A DNA stretch of 64,000 nucleotides from Echinometra lucunter (lineage: Eukaryota > Echinodermata > Echinoidea > Camarodonta > Echinometridae): NCBI GenBank assembly GCA_029962745.1, contig CM057157.1, positions 21,287,798 to 21,351,797 on the forward strand, read 5' to 3'. The translations under genes and the position numbers were made by a program. The first letter of the stretch is position 1. Each line of letters opens with the position of its first letter. Under the pieces are notes generated by a model. That model worked only from the letters and a program-made list of their open reading frames with translations. It was not told the DNA's origin and searched no databases. Below, piece after piece: positions 1-9,854 of the stretch.

Positions 1-474
1 GTCACATGAATTTATCAACTATCTAATGTTTTAAAGCTAAATAAACTTGATGAATTGAGTGTCTGATTTTAAATTGTGGTAAAACACCTATTTGTTGATT
101 TAGTGGTTGAATATTGATAACATTTTTACATTTTCATGGAGTAAAATGACACATAGGGACATAGTTCAGTTGCCTGGATATGCTACATGAATGATGTTTT
201 CCTGTCTCAGTAAAAATTAAATGTCCAACTGAGCCTTGACAAACAAATCATGCACTCAGAGCCAGGAAAATGCTAACTTTATGTTCACAATATCTGAATT
301 ATGCAGTATTCTGGCTTTCAGCACACAGAATTGCCCAACTTAGCTTCTTTCCGAGACACATATAGGATTCATAGGAAAATTACAATTTCATGCACATTTG
401 AATGTATTTTTGTTTTTTATGTTGGTTCCAGTTTTGTAGAAGTGTAAAGTGAATAAGCAGAACATACCTTCATT
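1..474. other. AT-rich stretch, nothing recognised
   Basis: No convincing ORF, splice-site pair, RNA gene or repeat structure is visible here. The sequence is ordinary AT-rich DNA leading up to the inverted-repeat element that starts at 475. Confidence 0.6.
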
Positions 475-682
475 CTAAAAAAAAAGGATTGGCCGAAATG
501 ACCAATACTTTGGTTAATAATGTCTGACCCAAAATATTGGTAAAGATTGACCAGTATGATGGTCAATATTACCAAATTGTTAGTTAAAATGTACCAAAAT
601 TTTATTTTGGTTGATTTTGACCAATTTTTGGTCGGACACATATTCACCAATATATTGGTTATTATGACCAATCCTTTTTTAG
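475..682. mobile_element. MITE built of iterated TTGGTCA/TGACCAA words
   Basis: The left end CTAAAAAAAAAGGATTGG is matched in reverse complement at the right end (CTAAAAAAGGATTGGTCA), and the similarity runs about 38 bp inward. The interior is almost entirely variants of ACCAAT, ATTGG, GGTCAA and TTGACC in both orientations, so the whole 208 bp can fold on itself. A clear target duplication is not visible. The two short ORFs that overlap it in opposite directions are by-products of the palindromic composition. Seen: the inverted ends and iterated words. Inferred: a non-autonomous DNA transposon. Confidence 0.75.
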
Positions 683-1040
683 TGTGTTACGTTGAAGGCC
701 TATTTCATATGCTGAGAGCCAGATCAGTATCGACTCACATACTTTTTACCTGGAGTTTAATAGGCTAATGGCTTTCTGCTTCTCAAAAGACTTCACAATC
801 CTCTGCTAAAGCTAGTATATTGTAATCACATCCAGGGAAACTATGGAAACAGAATTCTGTCCCAAGTTAGACCCAGTTTCTGGGTCTCACCAGTATGACT
901 CTACTTCAGCTAGTCTATGGCAACTATGGCAACAGAATTTTGCCCCAATTCTCGGGGATGAAAGTTCTATGACCTCTGACCTCATGATCCTGTTGTCTGC
1001 TGTTATTCCCATAATTCCCTGACCAGCTTGTGTCGTCCAT

Positions 1041-1045
1041 GGAGA

Positions 1046-1076
<31 letters not shown>
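1041..1076. repeat. (GA)n microsatellite
   Basis: GA dinucleotide run with a single C interruption. The flanking 683-1266 region holds no recognised gene; two diverged copies of a CTATGG(A/C)AACAGAATT phrase occur near 841 and 915. Confidence 0.9.
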
Positions 1077-1266
1077 CTGTAATTGGAGACATTGTCCCAA
1101 CTTCAATTTTGAAATATTTGATACTGTTTGTGATCAGGCATTTTCCTGTGGATATTGTGTTGGCATTCTGAAAATATGAAAAAAGAACAAATAACCTATC
1201 ATATCATCTGCAGAAAGTTATAAAAGGGACATTAACTATTGAAATAGATAGCCCGCTTCTTGCAGG

Positions 1267-1480
1267 TCAAATATATTGTTGTACACGCATGACGAGAAAA
1301 ATGCCGGAAAATGGTAGTTTTTGCTGGTTAAGGCACGTAATATTTCATGTGTTAATGGTATCAGGCCAAAATCAGGAAAAAGGGTATGTTTGGGAGGGGG
1401 GGGATCAAAAATATTGCTGTATACATATGACCAGAAAATTGTGTGAAAAGGGTAGTTTTTGCTGGTTAAGGTGCATTACC
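1267..1480. repeat. Diverged tandem duplication, period about 139 bp
   Basis: The phrase GGTAGTTTTTGCTGGTTAAG occurs near 1311 and again near 1450, preceded in both places by a related segment (TTGYTGTACAC/TATACATATGAC then AGAAAA). This is a two-copy local duplication. A G-run near 1396 separates the units. No coding potential is conserved between the two. Confidence 0.6.
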
Positions 1481-1529
1481 TCCTGTGTTATGGGTGTCAA
1501 ACCGGTTGGAAAAAGGTGTATTTGTTGAG

Positions 1530-2637
1530 TTTGTTAAAAACATTTTTAGGATATTCCCTTTCCCATCCCTTGACGGGAATTTGTGCAGCCTCAAATTCAA
1601 TGAATCGTGTCTGATATTGTAGAGAAAGCTACAGAAACACTGTTTAGGAGATGTGTGTGAGGTTATACTCATTTGATAGGGGTAAAAGAAAATTTTTTAA
1701 ATGTGAAAAAATTGAAGAAGGTATGTAGGGTGGTTTTAGAAAACTCATGTTCACATGTACGTACAGTATCATGTGATATTTTGACCCATCCCCACCTCCC
1801 GCCTGATTTTGTATTCACTGTAAATTATTTGCTGATTCTCAATATTTTTGTCAACCCTGTTTACTGAGTGCTAGAAAGACATAAGCTGGTGTAATTTTAC
1901 AGAGGTAATGCCCTTCTGGCCCTCAGAAAATTTTGTATAGCCTTGTCAGCACTACATCCTAAAAAAGGGATGTGCAAAGTCGGTCTCTAGTTTTAGTGCC
2001 ATATGTTTGTTAGCCTTGCAAATACCACAGGCAGAAATATGCATAAAGCAAATATCATCTTTCTGTAGCTCCTAATATTAAGATAAGCAGCACCGTCTAT
2101 TTAAATGAAAAAAAAGACCATTATTTGTGCTCTGAAACTTCAGGTTAGACTTCATTTTGATTTACGGGTAAAATGATGTCTGTATAACTAGATGATATAC
2201 AGGAGGTTGTTGCCAAAGCAGGCTTAATAAAATCCTTCACACAATGATAAATAACATTGGGCAAGGGCAAGAAAAAATAGTGATAGCCTATAAGGTGCAT
2301 ACCATTCTTTTTTCTGTTCATTAATTATCAAAATCCAAAGTCTGTCATCATTTTTGTCCGTCAATTTACCTTGAAATTTTATCTTCAGAGTCTGATCAGT
2401 CCAAAGGTCAACTATGAAATATGTCAAAAGTCAGTTTCCTTCCATAAGAAGATAGCTTCTGATGGGCAGCTCTCATATTTCATGGTAAACCTGAAAAATT
2501 CCAAAGGTTTGTTCACATATGCAGAAGAAAAACCCTGCGGTAACCCTCACATTTCTTTTCCCAAATGAGTGGGATGCGAGGCAGTATTTAAAAAAAAAGG
2601 GGGGCTGAGGCAAGCGGCATAGTTTTTGCCTTCTGCA
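1530..2637. other. No gene recognised
   Basis: Only short ORFs without family resemblance. Around 1905-1925 a TGCCCTTCTGGCCCTC phrase resembles one arm of the small GCCAGAAGGG hairpin family at 42725 and 54448, possibly a decayed half-element. Confidence 0.5.
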
Positions 2638-2786
2638 GGGCCCTGTTTCATAAAAAGATGCTATCCTGCTGGAATGGTAACTACCATGGCAACAGTGAGA
2701 ATTCTGCTTCCTGATTGGCTGTTATAATGAAAGTTGCCATTCCAGCAAGAGTTGCTATTATAACAACTTTTTATGAAATGGGGCCC
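2638..2786. mobile_element. MITE with GGGCCCTGTTTCATAAA inverted ends
   Basis: The 149-bp element starts GGGCCCTGTTTCATAAAAAG and ends with the reverse complement of nearly the same sequence (CTTTTTATGAAATGGGGCCC). A second inverted pair lies inside (GGAATGGTAACTACC with GTTGCCATTCC). A second family member with the same termini lies at 18126-18272. GGGCCC-GTTTCATAAA ends are common among short MITEs of marine invertebrates. Superfamily is not assigned. Confidence 0.85.
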
Positions 2787-4410
2787 TGGTGGCAAAAAGT
2801 GTGGATCAATCAAATTCTTGTAAAGTTAGCTCAAAATATGATGTCATGAGTTTGTCTTTGTAATTTTTGGCTTGTAAACTCTCTTTTATTTGGAGTTCAG
2901 GCATTAATACGCATCTCATTAAGTGGAATGGTTCACTGCGCTATATGTGAAAACTAAAAAAATGAGGGGGGGGGGGATGCTGCAGGAGTTTTCGCTTGAA
3001 TATCTGAATGAGCCTTAATGGTTGTGATGATGGAGAGCCAGCGGGATGAAGTTGAAAATAGATATTTAGCTAATTTCTTCTAAATATTGAAGTTCTCAGG
3101 ACCACCATGAGATTGACCAGACAAATTCTTATCTAAAAGATTTAGATTTTTGGGTAGAAGATGGGAGTTATAAGTGCAAAAAAAAATGTTGGTTGAAATT
3201 GTTTAGACTGGATATTTGTCTACATGGAGTTTTTATAGAAAGTATCAATGTTTACCAAATTTACTCTAAAAATTTTTATTGGTAAAGATGATTGGGAACC
3301 ACTGGGATTTTCAGATGAAATGGACGTTTAGCCAATTTCTCATAAATATTAAAATTGCGGTCACCCGAGACAAAAGTCTTAACTGGAGAATAAGGTTTTG
3401 AGCAGAAAACATGCAGTTTAAATGAATTTAGTGTCCACTTTCAACATTGAAGTAGATTTGGTTGAAGAAAGTAAGTAATAATTGTGTTGAAAATGCAGAG
3501 TTTGTCTGACATAGAGATTTGTATTGAAATATCAATACGTATTATTTTCCTTCAACTAAAACATCAATTAAGATTTATTATCACTTACTTATATTCGGCA
3601 CGCTAATAGTGTTTCCAATAGCTTTTGGAGCCATTTAAAGTCAGTTTTTAGAATAAAAATTATGTACATAATTTTGTTGGATCCACTCTTAAACAAAGCT
3701 AGAAAATGTGATTATGATGCAAAATTGTGTGTGTGAGAGAAAGATAGGGAGGGGGTAGCCGGGGGGGGGGGGGGGGGTTAGTACATTTTTAAGGGAAACA
3801 AAAGAGCAATGGAAAGCAAGTGATATCAGCCCCAGCAATTTGATAGGAGTCATGCGGTTGTTTTGTAAAAGTACATTGATCATGTGTCATCTTATGAAAA
3901 TATGACAGCAGGACATAGAGGATAACATATGTCTAACTATTTATTTTTCTCCAAACTGATGACAGCATGATGTCTCTCTGGTTTTGCGATTGTCTAAAAG
4001 AATTTAAGACTCCTTGTTTCATATCTTCTTATGATAATGAAAATATATTTGTACTTGTTTCACCATTCCCACAAGAAAAATGATTCCAAATGACCAACCA
4101 TTCATATACATCACACAGTGCTTCATTTTTTTCACTGAGAAATGCAAAATTGAATATTGTATGAAGAGTAGGCTTGAACATTCTAACTTCTATAACATGT
4201 AAAGTGCTGTTGGATTTCTGGAGATATACATTGTAAGTTAATAACGGTATGACTTATTTTTGCCTGTTTTGTAAATGTTTATGTAAAATATGTAAATAAT
4301 TCAGAAGAAATGTAAACACTGTGTAAATGTATGTATGTTTATTGTTCTATTATGGATTTGGAATGTAACATAATATGAATTGATTCAGTAAGCTAATGAT
4401 ATTTGTTTTA
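2787..4410. other. No gene recognised; two poly-G tracts
   Basis: AT-rich sequence with homopolymer G runs at 2966-2976 (11 G) and 3761-3777 (17 G). No splice-site-bounded open frame is apparent. Confidence 0.55.
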
Positions 4411-4945
4411 CACACCCTGTAACTCCCACTCGCATGGTGTCCATGGTACGGTATTTGCAATGATGAGTTGCAACTGAATTCTTGGCCTGTTCGCCCTGCT
4501 GTATCTACCTGCAAGCCCCATGGCTCATCTTGCTAGCACTGGCAAGTGATGTCAGTGGCTTTTTCTTTCTGAGGATCAATAATTGCTGAAATCATTGAGC
4601 AAACTACATATTTTTTTTACCCACCCTGTAGAATGAAACTCTCATGGTGTTCCTGCTACTTGCAGTAAACGGTGATGATTTGCAACCGAATCCTCAGCCT
4701 GTCATCCCCTACTGGATCTACCTACAAATCCCATGGGCTTTTCTTTCCAACGATCAATAATAGATGAAAAGCATTGAACAACTACATATTTTTGGCCCAC
4801 CCTGTAGAACGGAACTCCCATGACGTTCCTGCTACTTGCAGTAAACCGTTTGATGATTTGCAACCGAATCCTCAGCCTGTCAGTCCCCGCTAGATCTACC
4901 AATAAATCCTGCGACTCATCTTTCTCTCACTGACAAGTGATGGCA
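4411..4945. repeat. Three-copy diverged tandem repeat, 180-210 bp units
   Basis: Units begin at about 4413, 4620 and 4797 with (C/A)CACCCTGTA(G)AA and share TTGCAACYGAATYCTYRGCCTGT, then GATCTACC, then a CTCATCTT...GACAAGTGATG block. Units 2 and 3 are more alike than either is to unit 1, suggesting two rounds of duplication. Function is unknown. Confidence 0.75.
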
Positions 4946-5023
4946 CATTTATATTTAGATTCCCAGAAGGCCTCAGGTTTGATATTGCATCCCTCTATCT
5001 CGCTTTTAATAACTATCGTGTTG

Positions 5024-5880
5024 AGAATCCACCCTATTAATTTCCCCCTCCAAGGTGCTGATACCGATGGAGGCCTACCTTCCATGTGCTCTTGAACTTA
5101 CATGTATATGTGAATGTGAGCTGAGGTAGCTTAACAAGCATAGTGCTACGAAAAGACGTGTAAAAGAAAGCAAAATGCATGGATGCTGTTGTTGTTTTGT
5201 TTGTGTTCCAGGTGTGTTTTCGTGCCGTTTTGTTTTGCTATTAGAGCTACCTTAAAAGGGTGATGACATTTTGACGATAACTATGAATATGAGATTGGTG
5301 TGTCTTGAAACTAATGAAATATATGGTATATAAGAAAAACATCAGTGCTGAAGGCATATTAGTGTGAGTAGGTGAGTATCACCGACATCCTGTACTTTCT
5401 ATGTAGAACTGTAAAGGCTTAGTGCTGTTAGCTAGAAATCAAGGTCATGGAATTGCAAATGATTTGTTGTTATCTTTTATCTTAAATGTATTTCAAATGG
5501 CACATTAAAGTTTTAATTTGAAGCACAGGCATAGCCAGAATGTCATTTTAGGGGGGCAGTAGTGAGCATGTGAAGCGCGCTCCAGAGGGGAGGGTGCAGA
5601 AAGGGGGGGACTTCTGCATGAAGTGTGGAAGCTTTGACGTTACTTTGTCGTCATTCCTTGTCTGCTCCTTCTCTTCGTATGTTCTCTCACCTTTTTCTCT
5701 TGGGGGGGGGGGGGAGACTGCCCCATCACCCTCTGGCTCTTGAGCTATTCAAAGGCCCCCAATTTTTCTCTCTTTCATCTTGTAACTGACTTGTCCAGAA
5801 TTCACCCTACTGATATCCCATCCAAGGTGCAGATATTGATGGAGGCCTCTAGTTTTGATGCGCCCTTGAAATGAACTTGA
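5024..5880. repeat. Two diverged direct repeats about 775 bp apart
   Basis: A block near 5024-5100 (AGAATCCACCCTATTAAT, CCAAGGTGC, GATGGAGGCCT, GCTCTTGAACTT) is repeated near 5800-5880 (AGAATTCACCCTACTGAT, CCAAGGTGC, GATGGAGGCCT, GCCCTTGAAATG). The order of phrases is conserved, so they are likely copies of one interspersed unit. Whether they are transposon ends or a segmental duplication cannot be told from two copies. Confidence 0.55.
5527..5600 (+). repeat. Dispersed repeat fragment (GGCRTAGCCAGAAT type)
   Basis: GGCATAGCCAGAATGTC is followed by a G-run, then GAGCATGTGAAGCGCGCTCC. An inverted relative lies at about 48905-48998 (GAGCATGTGAAGCGTGC on the minus strand, ending in GTAGCCAGAAT). 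G-rich repeats starting with a GGCRTAGCC word recur in this window, including at 56797-57222. Confidence 0.5.
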
Positions 5881-6018
5881 ACATTTAGCATGAGCTTACA
5901 GAGTTTGTTACATGTATCACCAATAAGGATCACTGTATCTTTAAAATTGACAAATGAAAATGAAACTGCAAGTATGTATCATTAGAAAGCTGACATTTTT
6001 GCACAAAAGGACCTGCTC

Positions 6019-6161
6019 CTCATCCCCCCTCCCCCCCCCCCCCTTGTAAGAAGCGGGTCCAGGATTATCAGAGTAGGATCCAAAATTTCCAGAAGTAAGA
6101 GTTTTCTTTGTAGAAGCTTGTCTGCCCTCCTTACTCATGAAGGGGAGGGGGGGGGGGATGA
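6019..6161. repeat. Opposed poly-C and poly-G tracts
   Basis: A C-run with the context CATCCCCCCTCCCC (from 6021) is mirrored about 110 bp later by GGGGAGGGGGG..GATG (to 6160), forming a G/C-rich inverted repeat around a non-repetitive 95-bp spacer. It could be a decayed inverted-repeat element or a coincidence in a poly-G-rich genome. Confidence 0.45.
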
Positions 6162-7234
6162 CTGTCTTTTTTTTTCTTGCCCACTGATTTTCCTCAAAGG
6201 CTGAGGGGCAGCTTTTATACCACCCTCCCAATCTGCCCACGGACTGTAAATAAAGTCCTAGGTTATCTTCTGCGAGCAAGCAACACATCTGTGCTGGATA
6301 ATAAATCTAAATAAAAGCAGGCTTTAAAAATAGCTGCAGTTATAAGTATCTCTTCATGAAGATCAATTTCTACATTCCATTTCAAACTCAAACAAAAACA
6401 TTCCACTAAAGGCACTATGATATCCCATCTTTGGCCCGTCTGGCTTCAGTTCCCTGCTAGACCCCCAGCTGTTCCAGGTCTTCCTTTGGCCCACGGTGAG
6501 ATGACATGTAGTCCTAGCTATCTGCATTCCTGCTGGGTGCCGCTTGGCCCCGGTCCTAATTATACTGGGCATCATGCTGCGCTTAAGAGGATGGCCTGCC
6601 GAATTGTTGTGACCATTGTGCATTTGCCCTTGATTAGTTTCTAATTGTGCGATATGTAGGCTTTTTTTTCACTTTAGGTGGATACACATAAAGATGGAGC
6701 GCTGTTTATGAATCAAGTCCCTGGAATTAGCGAAATGGCTTGTTGTGATCAGATCCTTCAGCATTGTAGTTTGTACATTTAAAGTTGAAGGTTTGCGATG
6801 AAGTTTTGTTCAAATAAGTCACAGAATATGCAAAGTATTATTCTGTTGGTGTCTTTGTTTGGAAATGCATTGGGAATGTATATAAATTTAGAACATAGTA
6901 GATTTATACTTTATCTTTTAAAATGAATAATCAGATAATTTCCTTTACTTCAGTGCCCCCTGTTTCAATTGTTTGTTAAATTAGAAGGCAGATTAAAAAG
7001 GTGATGCCATGTTGAACAAAATAGATTTCATTCGCATTTTCCTTTGGATCACTGTCAAGATGAAAAGTAATGTACCTATTCTGAAATGATCCTCAACAAA
7101 AAATATTTTCTTTTTTTTTCTAAGTCATAATTTTTCTTTTTTTTAAAGACAGAAGCATTTGATCTTTGAGCAATTTCTTCTCCCTTATTTTCATACGTAA
7201 TGTAAGTAAATCAGGTTCGTCTTGCCATCTGCTA
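6162..7234. other. No gene recognised
   Basis: The part at 6420-6620 is less AT-rich than its surroundings and has overlapping short ORFs on both strands, but no splice-site frame or protein family was recognised. The rest is ordinary AT-rich DNA. Confidence 0.5.
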
Positions 7235-7572
7235 AATAACAACAATTATGACAATGATATTGATAATTATAGTATCAATAATGATAATATTCCAGCAGTC
7301 TTGTATAGCGCATATCATATTACGATCTAATGTCTCTGTGTGCTTCCAAAGGACTTTGGATATTATCATCCTGGCTTTAGCCTTGCTGCCATTACAGCGC
7401 ACAAGCATTTGAATGAATTGATTCCTGCCAGGTACCCATTTACCCCACCTGGGTCAAGTGAGGCAAATGTATATTAATGTCTTGCCAGAGAACATTAATA
7501 CTGAGGGATTTGAACCCTGTACCTTGTGGTTCACAGTCTGGAGACTTATCCACCAGACCACAACACCTCCAC
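7235..7572 (-). mobile_element. tRNA-derived SINE (minus strand)
   Basis: On the minus strand, from 7572, the element begins with a tRNA-like head: an A-box-like TGGTCTGGTGGATAAG (7545-7560) and a B box GGTTCAAATCC (7506-7516). A body follows that includes GGTACCTGGCAGGAAT and then AAAGTCCTTTGGAAGC and GATATGCGCTATACAAGA, ending in an AT-rich ATT-type tail near 7240-7290. Its 3' part is shared with the fragments at 51618 and 59685. Known: RNA polymerase III boxes and a short repeat tail define tRNA SINEs. No long ORF, as expected. Confidence 0.85.
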
Positions 7573-7650
7573 CTGAAAACCAGGGAGTAGTATTTCTACA
7601 GAAGTGCAATTAATTTGTGATGTTTTGAGTTTGCTAGTCTGTCATTAGAG

Positions 7651-7930
7651 TTGAAAATCTTGTACAGACATCAGAACACCTTTTTTATCAGTACATGTGG
7701 GAATCAAAGACATGACAACAGCTTTCTTTTCCCTTATTATAAGGTGGGAATCTTATGCAGACATCAGAGAGGCCTTTCCTCTAAGGTTATCTTCAGATCT
7801 TTCCACCTTCCATATTCTGTAGATCTACTTTGGATCTCAAGTTAATGACCAAGACCTTCGCCTTTCCTTTTTGGAGAAGGTGGTAAATCTTATACAGACA
7901 TCAAAAGAGTTCTTCCTGTAAAACTAGCTA
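7651..7930. repeat. Degenerate three-copy repeat with CTTRTRCAGACATCA
   Basis: AATCTTGTACAGACATCAGA (from 7654), AATCTTATGCAGACATCAGA (from 7749) and AATCTTATACAGACATCAAA (near 7885) begin three related units of 95-140 bp that continue with CCTTTYYTNTAA and AGATC words. It is a local, decayed tandem repeat. Confidence 0.6.
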
Positions 7931-8554
7931 TAGATCCACCTTGGATCGATACTGATAATGAAGTATAGCTCAAGATATAGATTGAATTTTGTTGCAGTGG
8001 TGAAAATGGCTGCATCAGATGAGAGAAGTCAGTCTGGGTGTGGTCAACTTTACTTTTATGATAAACTTGCTTCATAAGCAGTTCTTGCTGCTGTTGTTTT
8101 TTTGCAGGAAAAGAGATCTTTAGATCTGTCTACAATCAGAATACTTCATGTTTTTATTGTCGATTTCAGTGACTAAATGGCTAGCAGGCCCATAATTTGG
8201 AAGTGCTTATGGGTTAATATACATGTATTCACTTTTCCCTATTTTTAGATTTTGAAGGGCTTATTATTATTATTATTTTGTTTGGTGTCACCTGTGCCTG
8301 GGAGGCAAAAGCGAAATGAATCACTGTAACCCGCAGGTCTCTCCTCGTTTTGTAACCGATTGGGGCGTGCTTTTTGTAAGTTTCTTAAGTTCTGTGTCTC
8401 CAGAGCAAAATAACTCACTCCTTTCATGTTTTTGTGATGCCTTTAAAAGTGATACTTTTTGTATATCAATATCAGAAAAGGACTGAAACTAAATTGAATT
8501 AATTGAAAGGCAGAGGTACCCATCAAAACAATTCTTTTTTAATCATCTCCGCAG

Positions 8555-9068
8555 CATGTAACCTTAACCTGTACCCTGGAGTGGAGTATCTCCCAGCTGC
8601 CTAGGAGGAACCGATCGTTGTTCATCCCAAGTCAGCACCTTGTTTTGACAGCATTGCGCCATACAATCTGGCAGGAACTTCAACTCTCGGGTGGATCAAG
8701 CGCCTGGATATCTCTGCATTCCAGGTCGGCAACCAGAGAGTGTATACCGCTGTGAAAGGATCCATCATACAAGAATCAGGAAGAAAATAAACTGGGAAAC
8801 ACAGAGTATACCGCTGTGAAAGGTCCATCAGACTTGGAACCGGAGAAAGAGGAAAAGAGGGAGATAGTTCAGATAGACATCTTGAAATCAGATTCCTGCA
8901 GAGGAAAACTCATATCCGTGGAACTATCGTCCAGAAATATTTGAGCTCAAGTCAGTTGGAGTTTTTTTTAGAAGTGATCAATAAAGATTTGTCATCATGG
9001 ACTAGGAATACTTGTTGACCTTTTCAACTAGTTTGTAGCAGATAGCATCAGTTTTTCATTCATCCAAG
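8555..9068 (+). other. Exon-like island, possibly UTR exon
   Basis: The block is preceded by a pyrimidine-rich acceptor (CTTTTTTAATCATCTCCGCAG, ending 8554) and followed by a near-consensus donor GTAAGTAAG (9069). It is less AT-rich than its surroundings. From its first base one frame stays open for 65 codons and then stops; no long ATG-led ORF exists. An AATAAA (8980-8985) lies 84 bp before the donor, so a terminal 3' exon is an alternative reading. A 30-bp phrase around TATACCGCTGTGAAAGG is duplicated (near 8743 and 8807). No family is recognised. Seen: splice-like boundaries. Inferred: a transcribed exon. Confidence 0.35.
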
Positions 9069-9284
9069 GTAAGTAAGCATTCTTTCTATTTAAACTTTGT
9101 ATCATTTGATTCATTAGAAAGTTGGTCCAGGTCCCTCACTAAAACTTTTTATCAAGAACAATCGAAAGTAACTTTTGAAAGCTTTTAAAATGATGAAATT
9201 TGATTGGTTATGAGCAAATTTTGTAGTGAGGGACACTTGTTTATTGATTAAAGGTTTTTATTGAACATGGGTAAGGAGGAAGTT

Positions 9285-9483
9285 TATAAAATGATAATAA
9301 AGATAATAATGATCATGTATCTTGTTTACCCAGGGTAGCCTCCTCTGTACATACATGTATTGTTCTCCAAGAGGGGGCCTGCAATCATATTATTGCCCTG
9401 CTTTTACGCATGCCAACCACAGTGCTCAATGCATTCAAGGAATAAATCCTCCTAGGTACCCACTTACTACATCTAGGTCGAGT
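9285..9483 (-). mobile_element. 5'-truncated tRNA-type SINE (minus strand)
   Basis: On the minus strand this reads CACTCGACCTAGATG, then GGTACCTAGGAGGATTTATT, then a middle part ending GGCTACCCTGGGTAA and an ATT-rich tail near 9285-9310. The GGTACCT..GGA..AATT middle matches the SINE at 7235, whereas the GGCTACCCTGGGTAA tail matches the SINE at 38575. No tRNA head is present, so it is truncated. It ends only 39 bp before the element at 9522. Confidence 0.7.
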
Positions 9484-9521
9484 GTTTATAGTTTCTATTT
9501 TAGATGTGCTCGTCACAGTAT

Positions 9522-9848
9522 TATGGTGGCCCTGAAGTATGCTCGACAGCAGGTCATGTGCGACGTGAATTTCGCATCCCAGGTCCTGAATTTCGCATCC
9601 CGGGTCCTGAACTTCGCATCCCGGGTCCTGAACTTTGCTTCCCAGGTCATGAATTTCGCGCCGCGGGTCGTGAATTTCACGACTGGGATGCAAAGTTCGT
9701 GCCGCGGGTCATGAATTTCGCATTACGGGTCATGAATTTCACGAATGGGATGCAAAGTTCGTGCCGCGGGTCATGAATTTCATGACCTGGGATGCGAAAT
9801 TCACATCGCACATGACCTGTTGTCAAGTGTACTTCAGGGCCACCATAC
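9522..9848. mobile_element. MITE with 6-bp CAGTAT duplication and 21-bp internal repeats
   Basis: Both ends read TATGGTGGCCCTGAAGTA (right end in reverse complement), and the similarity continues through CAGGTCATGTGCGA to about 60 bp inward. The target duplication CAGTAT is exact (9516-9521 and 9849-9854); an imperfect 8-bp reading is also possible. The interior is a tandem array of a 21-bp unit, GAATTTCGCATCCCRGGTC plus two bases, with some units inverted (GGGATGCAAAGTTC). Because 21 is divisible by 3, overlapping ORFs on both strands show 7-residue repeats such as NFASRVL; these are artefacts. A second copy lies at 36122. Superfamily is unassigned. Confidence 0.9.
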
Positions 9849-9854
9849 AGTATC

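Noticed and set aside
5122..5129. let-7-like TGAGGTAG
   Set aside because: Only an 8-base match; following bases differ and no hairpin surrounds it.
9322..9776. Repetitive peptides (NFASRVL, FRIPGPE) on the plus strand and HDPRREI on the minus strand
   Set aside because: They are translations of the 21-bp repeat of a MITE in several frames, with no conserved protein.
9568..9800. CRISPR-like regular short repeats
   Set aside because: The 21-bp units are directly adjacent without spacers, sit between transposon ends, and the DNA is eukaryotic.
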